Shown one piece after another: positions 1-9,148 of a stretch of DNA of 64,000 nt. A program made the position numbers and the translations under genes. The notes under the pieces were generated by a model. The model was not told the DNA's origin and did no database searches. It worked only from the letters and a program-made list of their open reading frames with translations. Positions within the stretch are counted from its first letter, which is position 1; every line of letters starts with the position of its first letter. The DNA lies in assembly GCA_017306865.1 (NCBI GenBank), contig JAFKHH010000014.1:186001-250000 (forward strand). The letters run 5' to 3'. Origin of the DNA: Filimonas sp. (GTDB lineage: Bacteria; Bacteroidota; Bacteroidia; Chitinophagales; Chitinophagaceae).

Positions 1-389
1 ATCGCATACTGAATTTAGAAAACCAACCAACAAATGCACCTAAGTCTGAGCTGATACAGGGTGGCATGTGGCGTACAAACGCAAAAAAAGCTGCTAGCAT
101 TCCGGGCATTCCACACGAGACTACGCAACAAACACACATCCTACATACCAATGGTACTATATCACTGGCACGTACAGAACCTGGCACTGCCGGAACAGAA
201 TTTTTTATCTGTATTGGCGATCAGCCGGGCTTTGATTATGGCGGTGTAAATAATGCAGACGGACAGGGTTATGCAGCTTTTGGTCGTATAGTAAGGGGTA
301 TGAACCTGGTACGTACTATTTATAACAGGCCGGAGAATGATCAGTACTTTGATCCGCCTGTAGATATATTTGATATAGTGAGAAAGTAG
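1..389 (+). CDS. Cyclophilin-type peptidyl-prolyl cis-trans isomerase, C-terminal part
   Basis: The open frame runs in from before the window, so only the last ~129 residues are seen; the ATG at 66 is internal. Visible motifs fit the cyclophilin fold: QGGMWRT, then GTEFFICIGDQPGFDYGG (the hydrophobic-pocket strand and following loop) and FGRIVRGMNLVRTI near the end. Cyclophilins catalyse cis-trans isomerisation of prolyl bonds and help proteins fold; in Bacteroidota many are exported, but the signal region lies outside the window. The family call is solid; the cellular location is unknown. Confidence 0.9.
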   Translation, partial: RILNLENQPTNAPKSELIQGGMWRTNAKKAASIPGIPHETTQQTHILHTNGTISLARTEPGTAGTEFFICIGDQPGFDYGGVNNADGQGYAAFGRIVRGMNLVRTIYNRPENDQYFDPPVDIFDIVRK

Positions 390-473
390 TCGTTGAATTA
401 TTACATGATTGTATTGTTTCATTGTTGAGCTTACTCTCCTCACACCTTATTCCTTATTGCTTAAACCTTATTT

Positions 474-698
474 ATGGAAGATTATATAATTAATGCTGGC
501 GAAATAGAAGAATTACAGACGATCAAAGACATGCAGGCGCTCGATCTCATTTTTGACAAGGCAAAGGTGAATATTGTGCGCGGCGGCATTGTTGCATTAG
601 TGAGAAAACAACTATCAGGTGAGACAACAAAGTTTGACTCATTTTCAACGTTGGATGATTTAGGAAACTATAAGAAACAAATTTATAAATACCTGTAG
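474..698 (+). CDS. Small protein of unknown function (74 aa)
   Basis: A 74-residue frame starts at the ATG at 474, 84 bases after the cyclophilin stop and on the same strand, so the two may be co-transcribed. The product begins MEDYIINAGEIEELQTI and is mixed charged and hydrophobic, with no signal peptide or membrane segment. I do not recognise the family. The clean ATG, a sensible length, and a strong hairpin 43 bases after the stop argue that it is real. Confidence 0.6.
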   Translation: MEDYIINAGEIEELQTIKDMQALDLIFDKAKVNIVRGGIVALVRKQLSGETTKFDSFSTLDDLGNYKKQIYKYL

Positions 699-741
699 AA
701 GCGAGATTGTTGAATTGTTGCATGGTTAAATTGTTGGGTAA

Positions 742-783
742 ATAAAAGGTGGGCCACTTTTTTGAAAGTGGCCCACCTTTTAT
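742..783. terminator. Perfect 19-bp hairpin, likely bidirectional terminator
   Basis: Arms 742-760 and 765-783 are perfect reverse complements around a 4-base loop; the core is GGTGGGCCACTTT. The A-rich 5' flank and T-rich 3' flank fit intrinsic termination in either direction. It follows the small gene ending at 698. Confidence 0.7.
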
Positions 784-795
784 TTTTACTGCCTC

Positions 796-848
796 GGTTC
801 GTGTCTTCACGAACCGCCTTTGCACGCAGGTTCGTGAGGACACGAACC
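796..848. repeat. Pair of GGTTCGTG-family palindromes
   Basis: Two hairpins with identical 8-base arms (GGTTCGTG / CACGAACC) and different 4-base loops lie at 796-815 and 829-848. The same unit recurs at 5341-5360, 18590-18609, 28655-28674 (with an imperfect partner at 28688-28707) and 60115-60134. A half-copy is at about 1107-1116. All copies are intergenic. Confidence 0.85.
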
Positions 849-861
849 AGGGCGGTTGGAA

Positions 862-1050
862 CAAAGGAAACACAGAAGAGATACCAAGAGTCGCTACGCG
901 GCTCTCCTATGCGTCCTATGTTATCCTTACTGAATCAAACTCTTCCATTACTCAACAGATTTTAAAATATCTATGTGGCTATGTACCTATGCTTCTATGT
1001 GGTAAAAAATCTATGTTCCTCCCGGTATGTTACCGGGACAAGTTATGTGG
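862..1050. repeat. Diverged copy of the ~190-bp intergenic repeat; rest of gap 849-1173 without a gene
   Basis: The stretch resembles the units at 24983, 25557 and 25764 (cacagaagagataccaagag, then ctgaatcaaa, then ctatgtacctatgcttctat). Here the central hairpin is 887-905 (AGAGTCGC tac GCGGCTCT) rather than AAAATGC gaa GCATTTT. An open frame crosses the region but has no coding character, and I see no gene in 699-1173. The end of the gap (1135-1172) is the low-complexity caatttaacc tract common in this window. Confidence 0.65.
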
Positions 1051-1173
1051 TGAAAAAAAATCGCTTCGGTCTGCTACGTACTTATTGAAGTTGACATCTA
1101 CGATAAAGACACGAACCAGAGCGAGGAATCATTAAACCATATAACAATTTAACCATGCAACAATTTAACCTGC

Positions 1174-2181
1174 CTACAATTTAATCACCACCTTCCCTAC
1201 ATGTGCGCCACTGCTGAAATATGCAAACGCGTCTAATGTTTTGTCGAAGGCAAATACTTTATCTATCACAGGTTGCAATTTTGTTGTTTCTATCGCTTGT
1301 ATAAAATGTTCAAACTGTTCCCTGCTACCTACTGAGATGCCACGCAAACTTGCATTTGTAGCGATAGCGCTAAAAATATCTACCTGCGCCACTGGCGTAT
1401 CCAGTAAACCAACTAACCCGATAAAACCGTCAGGGTCAATTGCTTTTAATGATTTATTTACAGAATCGCCGCCCACTACATCCAGTATTACATCTACACC
1501 TTTCCCGTTCGTTAAGCGCCTTGCTTCTTCATGCCAGTTGGGATTGGTTTTGTAATTGATCACTTCGTCTGCACCCAGGGCTTTTAGTTTTTCCAGTTTC
1601 GCATCAGAAGAAGAAGTTGCGATCACTTTTGCTCCTATAGCTTTTGCTATCTGCAATGCGAAAATGGATACGCCGCCTGTTCCCTGTGTAAGCACAGTTT
1701 GCCCGCTACGCAAGCCCGCATATTCTACCAGTCCCGTCCATGCTGTTAAGCCCGCAATAGGTAGTGTGGAAGCGGCCTCGCTAGCCAGGCTGTCCGGCGT
1801 ACGCACCAGTGCATCTTCGTGCGAGGTAATATATTCCGCCAGCACACCGGGTGTTTCGATGCCACTTTTGTAGCGGAAAGCATCGGGTGTTTTAGTACCT
1901 GCCAGCCATTTTTTAATAAAGTGAACGGTAACACGGTCGCCTTTTTTCCAGCGGGTCACATTTGCCCCCACCCCTTCTACAATGCCTGCCCCATCAGAAA
2001 CCGGAATGTGCGGAAAAGGCAGGTTAGGGTTATACAAGCCATTAATAGTGCCGATGTCTGCTGCGTTCAATGACGCGGCTTCCACTTTTATCAACACTTC
2101 GTTTGCTGCCGGCGCTGGGCGGGGAATGTCTGTCATCTGTAAATTCTCTACGCCAAACTGTTGTAAATGAATCGCCTTCAT
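1174..2181 (-). CDS. NADP-dependent MDR-family oxidoreductase (zinc-free quinone reductase type)
   Basis: A 335-residue medium-chain dehydrogenase/reductase. The N-terminal GroES-like domain (about 25-110) carries NEVLIKVEAASLNAADIG, and the Rossmann domain has its glycine motif at about 167-170 (GTGGVSIFALQIAKAIGAKV). The cysteine cluster and catalytic zinc ligands of classical alcohol dehydrogenases are absent, so it fits the quinone oxidoreductase or enoyl reductase branch, which reduces quinones or reactive carbonyls with NADPH. It is transcribed divergently from an HxlR regulator at 2301. A TAGCTTTG promoter element lies just upstream, overlapped by a palindromic operator, so control by that regulator is likely. 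The exact substrate is unknown. Confidence 0.9.
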   Translation of the reverse strand: MKAIHLQQFGVENLQMTDIPRPAPAANEVLIKVEAASLNAADIGTINGLYNPNLPFPHIPVSDGAGIVEGVGANVTRWKKGDRVTVHFIKKWLAGTKTPDAFRYKSGIETPGVLAEYITSHEDALVRTPDSLASEAASTLPIAGLTAWTGLVEYAGLRSGQTVLTQGTGGVSIFALQIAKAIGAKVIATSSSDAKLEKLKALGADEVINYKTNPNWHEEARRLTNGKGVDVILDVVGGDSVNKSLKAIDPDGFIGLVGLLDTPVAQVDIFSAIATNASLRGISVGSREQFEHFIQAIETTKLQPVIDKVFAFDKTLDAFAYFSSGAHVGKVVIKL

Positions 2182-2204
2182 ATCTTATATTTTTTATTTG
2201 AGGG

Positions 2205-2235
2205 CAAAGCTATTATCACAGTACCTTTGAGACAA
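2205..2235 (-). promoter_or_regulatory. Predicted promoter of the MDR oxidoreductase gene
   Basis: On the minus strand TTG (2233-2235) is followed by 20 bases and then TAGCTTTG (2205-2212), a full match to the Bacteroidota -33/-7 pattern. The start codon is 24 bases beyond the -7 element. Confidence 0.65.
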
Positions 2236-2263
2236 GTATGTACAATTAAGTAACCTACATACT
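2235..2263. promoter_or_regulatory. Palindromic operator candidate for the HxlR regulator
   Basis: AGTATGTA (2235-2242) and TACATACT (2256-2263) are perfect 8-base inverted arms around a 13-base spacer. The arm centres are 21 bp apart, two helical turns, as expected for a winged-helix dimer. The left arm touches the -33 element of the oxidoreductase promoter, so binding would repress that gene. Confidence 0.6.
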
Positions 2264-2300
2264 AAAAAGATACTATTATTGATTTTCAATGATATAAATT

Positions 2301-2681
2301 TTGCAAAAATTGAAAAAAACAGCAACTGAGGTGCAGGAAGTATGCTCTGTGGACTACGCCTTTCAGCGGGTCGGCGGCAAATACAAGGGGCGTATCCTGT
2401 GGCAACTAAACAGTGGGATGAAACGCTATGGCGAATTGAAAAGACACTTAAAAGATGTGACGCCCAAGATGCTGACGCAGGCGCTTCGTGAGTTAGAAGA
2501 GGATGGCCTGATAGCGCGCAAAGTGTACCCGGAAGTACCGCCAAAGGTGGAATATTCGCTTACGGAGAGCGGCCAGGAACTGGTTCCCTGCATCAGGATG
2601 CTGAGTAACTGGGGGGAGAAACAGATGGAGTTACGCAATATTCCGTCTATCGTAAAGCGGGAGGAACGATTAACCAAATAG
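2301..2681 (+). CDS. HxlR-family winged-helix transcriptional regulator
   Basis: About 126 residues, the normal size for HxlR/MarR-like DUF24 regulators. Diagnostic segments are VGGKYKGRILWQLNSG, the helix-turn-helix RYGELKRHLKDVTPKMLTQ, and the wing DGLIARKVYPEVPPKVEYSLT. An in-frame stop at 2295 and the lack of an early ATG make TTG the start, at 2301 or 2310. Cys near residue 16 (VCSVDYAF) sits where redox-sensing members such as YodB and HypR carry their reactive cysteine, so a thiol or electrophile sensor is possible (inference). It is divergent from the oxidoreductase, a common arrangement for this family. Confidence 0.9.
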   Translation: MQKLKKTATEVQEVCSVDYAFQRVGGKYKGRILWQLNSGMKRYGELKRHLKDVTPKMLTQALRELEEDGLIARKVYPEVPPKVEYSLTESGQELVPCIRMLSNWGEKQMELRNIPSIVKREERLTK

Positions 2682-2778
2682 TTGTAAAGATTGTAATATA
2701 AGTGGTTAGGAAAAAGTAAAGCTTTTTAAGAGACGTATTCTTAACCGTTATTAGCGATGCCCTAACTGATTTAATTAC

Positions 2779-2786
2779 TACCTTTG
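2779..2786 (+). promoter_or_regulatory. Candidate -7 element (TACCTTTG) for the suf operon
   Basis: A full match to TAnnTTTG, 188 bases before the sufB ATG, but no TTG is found at the usual upstream spacing. The 286-base gap 2682-2973 otherwise shows no gene; it contains repeated catcatc-like words at 2880-2930. If this promoter is right, the sufB leader is about 180 nt. Confidence 0.4.
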
Positions 2787-2973
2787 CAGCCGAAGCACTT
2801 TGTAACATTTTTTTGCCGACAACAATTCAAATAGGACTGTCCTGATTGTCCCTGCCTGCGCGATACATCAGCTACAGTCAGATGATCAATTTCATCCATC
2901 ATCGCGATAAATCAGCCATCATCAGAAACCGTCAAACAATGTGTGCAAGGGGTAGATTAATACATTTTTGAAC

Positions 2974-4419
2974 ATGAAGAGCAGTAACGATATATTAGAC
3001 GATTTAGCGGCCAAAGACTACGAGTTTGGCTTTGTAACGGAGATTGACATGGACATTTTGCCTCCGGGCCTGAACGAGGAGGTGATCCGTTTTATCTCTA
3101 AAAAGAAAAATGAACCGGAATGGTTGCTGGAATGGCGCATGAAAGCATTTCGTGCATTTGAGAAAATGTCTATGCCTACGTGGCAGAATTTTGAAATGCC
3201 GGAAATGGATTTTCAAAAGATCTCTTACTACGCAGCGCCTAAATCAAAAAAGCAATACAATAGCCTGGACGAAGTAGATCCTGAACTGCTTGCCACTTTT
3301 GAAAAGCTGGGTATCCCGCTTTCAGAACAAAAAGTGCTGGCAGGTGTAGCGGTAGACGTCGTATTTGACAGCGTCTCAATTGCAACTACCTACAAGGAAA
3401 AGCTGAAGGAACTAGGCATTATTTTCTGCTCCTTTGGAGAGGCAGTGCGAGAGCATCCTGAGCTGGTAAGAAAATACCTGGGCACTGTGGTGCCTCACTC
3501 AGATAATATTTTTGCGGCATTGAATGCAGCAGTTTTCTCCGATGGTTCGTTTGTATATATTCCTAAAGGCGTTCGCTGCCCAATGGAGCTGTCCACCTAT
3601 TTCAGGATCAATGCTGAAAATACCGGACAGTTTGAACGTACACTGATCATTGCAGACGAAGGTGCTTATGTGAGCTACCTCGAAGGTTGTACTGCACCTC
3701 AGCGTGATGAAAACCAATTGCACGCAGCAGTCGTAGAACTGTTAACGCTGGATAATGCTGAAATAAAATACTCTACGGTACAGAACTGGTACCCTGGTGA
3801 TAAAGATGGTAACGGTGGTATCTACAATTTTGTAACTAAGCGTGGTTCTTGTAAAGGTGTGAATTCGAAGATCTCCTGGACGCAGGTAGAAACGGGTTCT
3901 GCTATTACATGGAAATATCCAAGTGTGCTGCTGATCGGTGATAACTCTGTTGGGGAGTTTTACTCAGTAGCCGTTACAAAGAACAAGCAGATAGCAGACA
4001 CTGGTACTAAGATGCACCATATAGGCGCCAATACAAAAAGCCGTATCATTTCTAAAGGTATCTCCGCTGGGCATGGCAACAACAGTTACCGTGGCCTTGT
4101 GCAGGTGGGCCCTAAGGCAGAGAAGGCGCGCAACTTTACGCAGTGCGATTCTTTACTGATAGGCGACCAGTGTGGTGCGCATACTTTCCCTTACATAGAA
4201 TCTAAAAATAATACGGCGATCATAGAACATGAAGCAACCACTTCTAAAATAGGTGAAGACCAGATCTTTTACCTGAACCAACGTGGTATAGATACGGAGA
4301 AGGCTGTTGCGCTGATCGTAAATGGTTATGCAAGGGAGGTGCTGAACCAACTGCCGATGGAGTTTGCAGTAGAAGCACAAAAATTATTATCTATTACACT
4401 GGAAGGAAGTGTGGGATAA
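2974..4419 (+). CDS. sufB: Fe-S cluster assembly scaffold protein SufB
   Basis: 481 residues, the standard SufB length. SufB forms the SufBC2D scaffold on which SufS/SufE-derived sulfur and iron are assembled into clusters. Conserved blocks are visible: [59 protein letters not shown] and [15 protein letters not shown], including the cysteine and glutamate regions essential in E. coli SufB. The ATG at 2974 is preferred over an in-frame TTG six bases upstream. It is the first gene of sufBCDSET. Confidence 0.97.
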   Translation: MKSSNDILDDLAAKDYEFGFVTEIDMDILPPGLNEEVIRFISKKKNEPEWLLEWRMKAFRAFEKMSMPTWQNFEMPEMDFQKISYYAAPKSKKQYNSLDEVDPELLATFEKLGIPLSEQKVLAGVAVDVVFDSVSIATTYKEKLKELGIIFCSFGEAVREHPELVRKYLGTVVPHSDNIFAALNAAVFSDGSFVYIPKGVRCPMELSTYFRINAENTGQFERTLIIADEGAYVSYLEGCTAPQRDENQLHAAVVELLTLDNAEIKYSTVQNWYPGDKDGNGGIYNFVTKRGSCKGVNSKISWTQVETGSAITWKYPSVLLIGDNSVGEFYSVAVTKNKQIADTGTKMHHIGANTKSRIISKGISAGHGNNSYRGLVQVGPKAEKARNFTQCDSLLIGDQCGAHTFPYIESKNNTAIIEHEATTSKIGEDQIFYLNQRGIDTEKAVALIVNGYAREVLNQLPMEFAVEAQKLLSITLEGSVG

Positions 4420-4550
4420 TTCAATTGGAGATTTTTGATTTGAAATTTGAAAATAGGTAATGGTCATATTGTTTAATTGCTAAAAAGGTCATATTGTTTA
4501 CACCGCATAGCTTAAGCCTTACGCCTTACCACTTAGAACATACAATTACA

Positions 4551-5312
4551 ATGCTTACAATTAAAGATTTACACGTAAAGATTGAGGATAAGGAGATACT
4601 GAAAGGTATTAATCTGCAGGTGAACGCTGGCGAGGTACACGCTATAATGGGGCCGAATGGTTCTGGCAAAAGTTCATTGGCCTCTACACTGGCCGGACGT
4701 GAAGGATATGAAGTAACAAAAGGTGAGATCATCTTTGATGGCAAGGACCTGATAGATATGGCGCCAGAAGTAAGGGCAAGAGAGGGTGTGTTTCTTGCAT
4801 TTCAATACCCAGTAGAAATACCGGGTGTATCTAATATTAACTTCCTGAAGACTGCATTGTCTGAAATACGCGAATACCGTGGCTTACCGCCATTGGATGC
4901 TAAGGGGTTCCTGAAGTTGACTAAGGAGAAACAGCAACTGGTAGAGTTTGATGCGAAACTGGTAAACCGTTCGCTGAACGAAGGTTTTTCCGGCGGTGAG
5001 AAAAAACGTAACGAGATCTTACAGCTTGCTATGCTGGACCCGAAACTGTCTATACTGGATGAGACGGATTCTGGTCTTGACATTGACGCACTGCGTATTG
5101 TTTCCAATGGCGTAAACAAACTGCGCTCTGAGAATAACGCGTTTGTACTGATCACGCACTATCAACGTTTGTTGGATTATATCGTTCCTGATTTTGTGCA
5201 TGTGTTGTATGATGGCAGGATAGTGAAATCCGGTACAAAAGAACTGGCACTGGAACTGGAAGAAAAGGGTTATGACTGGCTGAAGGATAAAACACAGTTG
5301 GAGAAAGTTTAA
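4551..5312 (+). CDS. sufC: Fe-S assembly ATPase SufC
   Basis: A 253-residue ABC-type ATPase of the SufBC2D complex. The Walker A is GPNGSGKS (34-41), the ABC signature FSGGEKKRNE, and the Walker B LSILDETDSGLD; the Asp-Glu-Thr-Asp-Ser-Gly form is typical of SufC. The frame stays open upstream to 4494, but the family N-terminus MLTIKDLHVKI begins at the ATG at 4551. The 131-base gap from sufB holds only A/T-rich tracts (tttgaaatttgaaaa; two ggtcatattgttta copies). Confidence 0.97.
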   Translation: MLTIKDLHVKIEDKEILKGINLQVNAGEVHAIMGPNGSGKSSLASTLAGREGYEVTKGEIIFDGKDLIDMAPEVRAREGVFLAFQYPVEIPGVSNINFLKTALSEIREYRGLPPLDAKGFLKLTKEKQQLVEFDAKLVNRSLNEGFSGGEKKRNEILQLAMLDPKLSILDETDSGLDIDALRIVSNGVNKLRSENNAFVLITHYQRLLDYIVPDFVHVLYDGRIVKSGTKELALELEEKGYDWLKDKTQLEKV

Positions 5313-5551
5313 TGGTTTCATTGTTCCATTGTTTTGCTCCGGTTCGTGAAGACACGAACCAGGGCAGAGAGTAGAGTTAGCTGAGTAAAGAATAGAAAGA
5401 TGCAGTTCCGATTATACTTTGTATCGGAATCCCGGTGAGGAATCGAATCGGGAAGTGACACAACGAAGCGCAATATTTATGCTGCAGCCCGGACAAAACA
5501 AAAAGAACAAAACTGAAACGATCAAACTATGAAACATTGAAACAATACGCG
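5313..5551. repeat. sufC-sufD spacer with a GGTTCGTG palindrome
   Basis: This 239-base gap inside the suf operon holds the hairpin 5341-5360 (GGTTCGTG aaga CACGAACC) and, at about 5454-5465, aagtgacacaac, which resembles the core of the direct repeat at 41982 and 60203. No gene is seen. A stable hairpin between sufC and sufD could affect mRNA stability or the ratio of the two proteins (inference). Confidence 0.75.
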
Positions 5552-6832
5552 ATGAGCACAGAAACAACATTACCGATATACGATCTACTGACGGAGATAT
5601 ACGACCAGCAGTCTGCTGTGCCTGAGTACAGGCAGAAAGCGTTTAACAGCTTTCGCAGCCAGGGTTTTCCTACTATAAAAAACGAAGAATGGAAGTACAC
5701 AAACGTACAGCCATTTCTGAAAGAGCAATACACTGCTGCTGTAACAGAAGCTACTGTAACAACAGAAGATATAAAACCTTTTTTGATCAAGGGCCTGGAT
5801 GCCCACCTGATCGTGCTGGTAAACGGCAAACTGAACAAGTCGCTGTCTACTTTCCAGTCTGATGTATTGATCAGCATTGAGCCATTAACAGAGGTGCCGG
5901 GCTATGCCGCAGACAGCATATCTTTTACCAATAATGCTTTTGCTGCACTGAACACGGCGTTGACAACAAGCGGGCTTTTTATAGAAGTAAAAGCAAACGC
6001 TACGATCAATAAACCTTTGCATATTATTCATTACTACACCAGTGATGACAACGTTTTTGTACAGCCGCGCCACATGGTATGCGTGCACAAAAATGCAAAG
6101 CTGGATATTATAGAATCTGTTGCACGTGACGAGAGTAAAGGTATTGTTTGGGTAAATAGCGTGACGCAAGCGTATGTGGAAGAGAACGCGCAGTTTAGCC
6201 AATATGTACTGCAAAATGGTGCAGCTAATACAAGGCTCGTAAACTTTACAGAAGCGGTACAGCACAAGTATAGTTTATACAACAACTTCACGTTTACGTT
6301 TCCTGGTACAGAACTGGTACGGAACACCCTGCATACGCGCCTGGCAGAGTCTGCAACAGAAACACACTTATATGGTTTGTACATTGGCGCAGATAATCAA
6401 CTGATCGATAATCACACACTGGTAGACCACCGCAAACCAAACTGCCTTAGCAACGAACTGTACAAAGGTGTACTGGCAGGACATGCAAAAGCTGTCTTTA
6501 ACGGCAAGGTGTATGTACACCAGGAGGCGCAGAAAACAAATGCGTTTCAGCAGAACAATAATCTACAGCTAAGTGACAAGGCTTCTATTAACTCCAAACC
6601 TCAGTTGGAAATATTTGCGGATGATGTAAAATGCAGTCACGGTTCTACTGTGGGGCAATTTAACCCGGACGCTTTGTTCTATCTCCGCTCAAGAGGTATT
6701 GAGGAAGCCACTGCAAGGGCATTGCTGATTGGCGCGTTTGCCTTTGACGTTGTGGAGAAGGTAACCATCCCGGCATTGCGTGAACATATAGAAACGCTCC
6801 TTAACAATAACATGGAGAATTGGTATGCGTGA
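5552..6832 (+). CDS. sufD: Fe-S cluster assembly protein SufD
   Basis: 426 residues. SufD is the SufB paralogue that completes the scaffold and is needed for iron entry. N-terminal KNEEWKYTNVQPFLK matches the SufD helical region; the C-terminal beta-helix shows VHQEAQKTNAFQQNNNLQLS, VKCSHGSTVGQFNPDALFYLRSRGI (the conserved histidine) and ARALLIGAFAFDVV. The ATG at 5552 gives MSTETTLPIYDLL; a TTG 15 bases earlier is less likely. The stop overlaps the start of sufS by 8 bases, implying translational coupling. Confidence 0.96.
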   Translation: MSTETTLPIYDLLTEIYDQQSAVPEYRQKAFNSFRSQGFPTIKNEEWKYTNVQPFLKEQYTAAVTEATVTTEDIKPFLIKGLDAHLIVLVNGKLNKSLSTFQSDVLISIEPLTEVPGYAADSISFTNNAFAALNTALTTSGLFIEVKANATINKPLHIIHYYTSDDNVFVQPRHMVCVHKNAKLDIIESVARDESKGIVWVNSVTQAYVEENAQFSQYVLQNGAANTRLVNFTEAVQHKYSLYNNFTFTFPGTELVRNTLHTRLAESATETHLYGLYIGADNQLIDNHTLVDHRKPNCLSNELYKGVLAGHAKAVFNGKVYVHQEAQKTNAFQQNNNLQLSDKASINSKPQLEIFADDVKCSHGSTVGQFNPDALFYLRSRGIEEATARALLIGAFAFDVVEKVTIPALREHIETLLNNNMENWYA

Positions 6833-8072
6833 GAATTATAATGACATAGCAACAGCGCTGAACATAGAGAAGATCAGGAACGACTTTCCTTTGCTGAAAA
6901 CAACAGTATATGGCAAGCAACTGGTTTACCTGGACAACGCGGCTACTACACAGAAACCGACGGCGGTACTGGATGCACTGGACAACTACTATAAAACATA
7001 TAACAGTAATGTACACCGCGGTGTACATGCGCTGAGCCAGCAGGCTACGGAGGCATACGAGGAGGCAAGAAAAAAGGTAGCACGCTTCATTAATGCAAAG
7101 TATAGCCATGAAGTGATCTTTACAAGAGGCACTACGGAAAGCATAAACCTGGTGGCATCTTCTTTCGGTAAAAAATTTCTGCACAAAGGCGATAGCATAC
7201 TGATCTCTGCAATGGAACACCACTCTAACATAGTGCCGTGGCAGATGATCTGTGAAGAAAAGGATGCATCGCTGAAGGTGATAGCGATGGATAACAAGGG
7301 CATTCTGCAAATGGATGACTTTGAACAAAAGCTGACGGATGATGTAAAGCTGGTTGCTGTAACATATGTATCTAATACATTGGGCACGGTAAACCCTGTA
7401 CGTGACATTATTAAACAGGCCCATGCGAAAAATATCCCGGTATTGCTGGATGTAGCGCAGGCTATACAACACATGCCGCTGGATGTGCAGGAGCTGGATG
7501 TAGACTTCATTGCTTTCTCCGGGCATAAAATATACGGCCCTACCGGTATAGGTGTATTGTATGGCAAGGAAGAATGGCTGAACAAGCTTCCACCTTACCA
7601 GGGCGGCGGCGACATGATCAAAACTGTCACGTTTGAAAAAACGGTTTACAACGATCTACCCTATAAGTTTGAAGCAGGTACGCCAGATATGTCAGGAGCC
7701 ATTGGCCTCGGCGCAGCGGTGGATTATGTAGAAAGCATTGGCAGAAAAAATATAGAACTGGCAGAGGGAGAATTATTGGCTTATGCACTGGATGCTTTAG
7801 CAGCTATACCCGATCTGCGTTTTATAGGTGAATCACCGGAGCGCAGTGGCGCTATTTCTTTCCTTATTGGAGATCTTCACCCGTTTGATACAGGTGAGAT
7901 ATTGGATAAGCAAGGTATAGCAGTTCGCACCGGGCATCACTGCACACAACCCGTGGTAGATTTCTTCCGCATACCCGGAACAGTACGCGCATCATTTGCA
8001 TTCTACAATACAAAAGCAGAGATAGACGCACTGGTAAAGGGATTGGAGAAGGCGAGGCTGATGCTTGGATAA
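6825..8072 (+). CDS. sufS: Cysteine desulfurase SufS
   Basis: A 415-residue PLP-dependent group II cysteine desulfurase that takes sulfur from cysteine and passes it to SufE. The PLP lysine is K235 in FSGHKIYGPTGIGVLYG, and the catalytic cysteine is C373 in RTGHHCTQPVVDFF. Other family blocks are YLDNAATTQKP and MEHHSNIVPWQ. The ATG lies inside the sufD stop region (ATGCGTGA). Confidence 0.97.
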   Translation: MRENYNDIATALNIEKIRNDFPLLKTTVYGKQLVYLDNAATTQKPTAVLDALDNYYKTYNSNVHRGVHALSQQATEAYEEARKKVARFINAKYSHEVIFTRGTTESINLVASSFGKKFLHKGDSILISAMEHHSNIVPWQMICEEKDASLKVIAMDNKGILQMDDFEQKLTDDVKLVAVTYVSNTLGTVNPVRDIIKQAHAKNIPVLLDVAQAIQHMPLDVQELDVDFIAFSGHKIYGPTGIGVLYGKEEWLNKLPPYQGGGDMIKTVTFEKTVYNDLPYKFEAGTPDMSGAIGLGAAVDYVESIGRKNIELAEGELLAYALDALAAIPDLRFIGESPERSGAISFLIGDLHPFDTGEILDKQGIAVRTGHHCTQPVVDFFRIPGTVRASFAFYNTKAEIDALVKGLEKARLMLG

Positions 8073-8200
8073 ATCAGAATTTGAAAATTTGAAAATAGGT
8101 TAATTTGAAAATGGAATTAACAATGTAACCATTTAACAATTAAGCAATCTTCGCAAAGCATTTTCACATTTTCAAATCGGCACATTTTCAAATTGGCTTT

Positions 8201-8629
8201 ATGAGTATTAAAGAACTACAAGACGAAATAATAGAGGAGTTTGCTTTCTTCACTGACTGGATGGAGAAGTATGAATACATTATTCAACTGGGAAAGGAAC
8301 TGCCGCTGATAGAGGAGCAATACAAGCGGGAAGAAAACCTGATCAAAGGTTGCCAGTCTAAAGTGTGGCTACACCCGGAGTATAGTGATGGAAAAATATT
8401 TTTTACGGCAGATAGTGATGCGGTCATTACAAAAGGGCTGGTAAGCCTGATGATAAAAGTTTTGTCCGGGCATACACCTAAAGAAATTGCTGATGCGGAG
8501 ATTTATTTCATAGATGAGATAGGCCTGAAAAGCCATCTTTCGCAAACAAGGTCAAATGGTTTGCTATCTATGCTGAAACAAATGAAACTATACGCGGTAG
8601 CGTTCCAGGCAGGTTCACTTCAAAAATAA
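8201..8629 (+). CDS. sufE: Sulfur acceptor protein SufE
   Basis: 142 residues with the SufE fold. The sulfur-accepting cysteine is C51 in LIKGCQSKVWL. It accepts persulfide from SufS and donates it to SufB. Placed 128 bases after sufS; that gap is only A/T-rich tracts (ttgaaaatttg, aatgtaaccatttaacaatt). Six bases separate it from the next gene. Confidence 0.95.
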   Translation: MSIKELQDEIIEEFAFFTDWMEKYEYIIQLGKELPLIEEQYKREENLIKGCQSKVWLHPEYSDGKIFFTADSDAVITKGLVSLMIKVLSGHTPKEIADAEIYFIDEIGLKSHLSQTRSNGLLSMLKQMKLYAVAFQAGSLQK

Positions 8630-8635
8630 ACGGAA

Positions 8636-8944
8636 ATGGATACAGTAACATTAAGAGATAAGGTAGAAGAGGTATTGCACACCGTATATGATCCTGAAAT
8701 ACCAGTGAACATTTACGATTTAGGACTGGTGTACGAGGTAAAAATAGATGATGCTAAGGTAAATGTAACCATGACGCTGACTGCGCCTGCATGTCCTGCA
8801 GCAGGTGAAATACTATTCGATGTAGAACAGAAGATCCGTGGTATAGAGGGCGTAGCGGATGTACATGTACACTTAACATTTGACCCACCCTGGAACAAAG
8901 AGATGATGAGCGAGGAAGCGAGACTGGAGCTGGGATTTATGTAA
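8636..8944 (+). CDS. sufT: SufT / DUF59 Fe-S assembly factor
   Basis: A 102-residue MIP18/DUF59 protein. Key blocks: VYDPEIPVNIYDLGLVYEV and MTLTAPACPAAGE with the conserved cysteine C53, then VHLTFDPPWNKEMMSEEARLELG. SufT homologues help deliver or mature Fe-S clusters. It is the last gene of the suf operon; a terminator hairpin follows 31 bases later. No sufA or iscU carrier is seen in this operon. Confidence 0.93.
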   Translation: MDTVTLRDKVEEVLHTVYDPEIPVNIYDLGLVYEVKIDDAKVNVTMTLTAPACPAAGEILFDVEQKIRGIEGVADVHVHLTFDPPWNKEMMSEEARLELGFM

Positions 8945-8975
8945 AACAACAGAAACGATCGTCACCAAGTTATAC

Positions 8976-9005
8976 AATGGAACATTTTACATGTTCCATT
9001 TTTAT
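8976..9005 (+). terminator. Intrinsic terminator of the suf operon
   Basis: AATGGAACA (8976-8984) pairs with TGTTCCATT (8992-9000) around a 7-base loop, followed by a T-rich tail. Confidence 0.8.
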
Positions 9006-9148
9006 TTTACGGAGAGTCTAGCAAGAACTATACGCATACGAATGACTTGACATCAATTAATGTTTTCACAGGAAACATTGATCTCACAGGGAAACATTAT
9101 TTATTCGCCGATTTTTTGATCCGCATTTTATAAATTACTCAAATGTGG

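Noticed and set aside
749-1135. 128-codon open frame in the repeat-rich gap
   Set aside because: It begins inside a terminator hairpin and runs through the ~190-bp repeat; no coding character.
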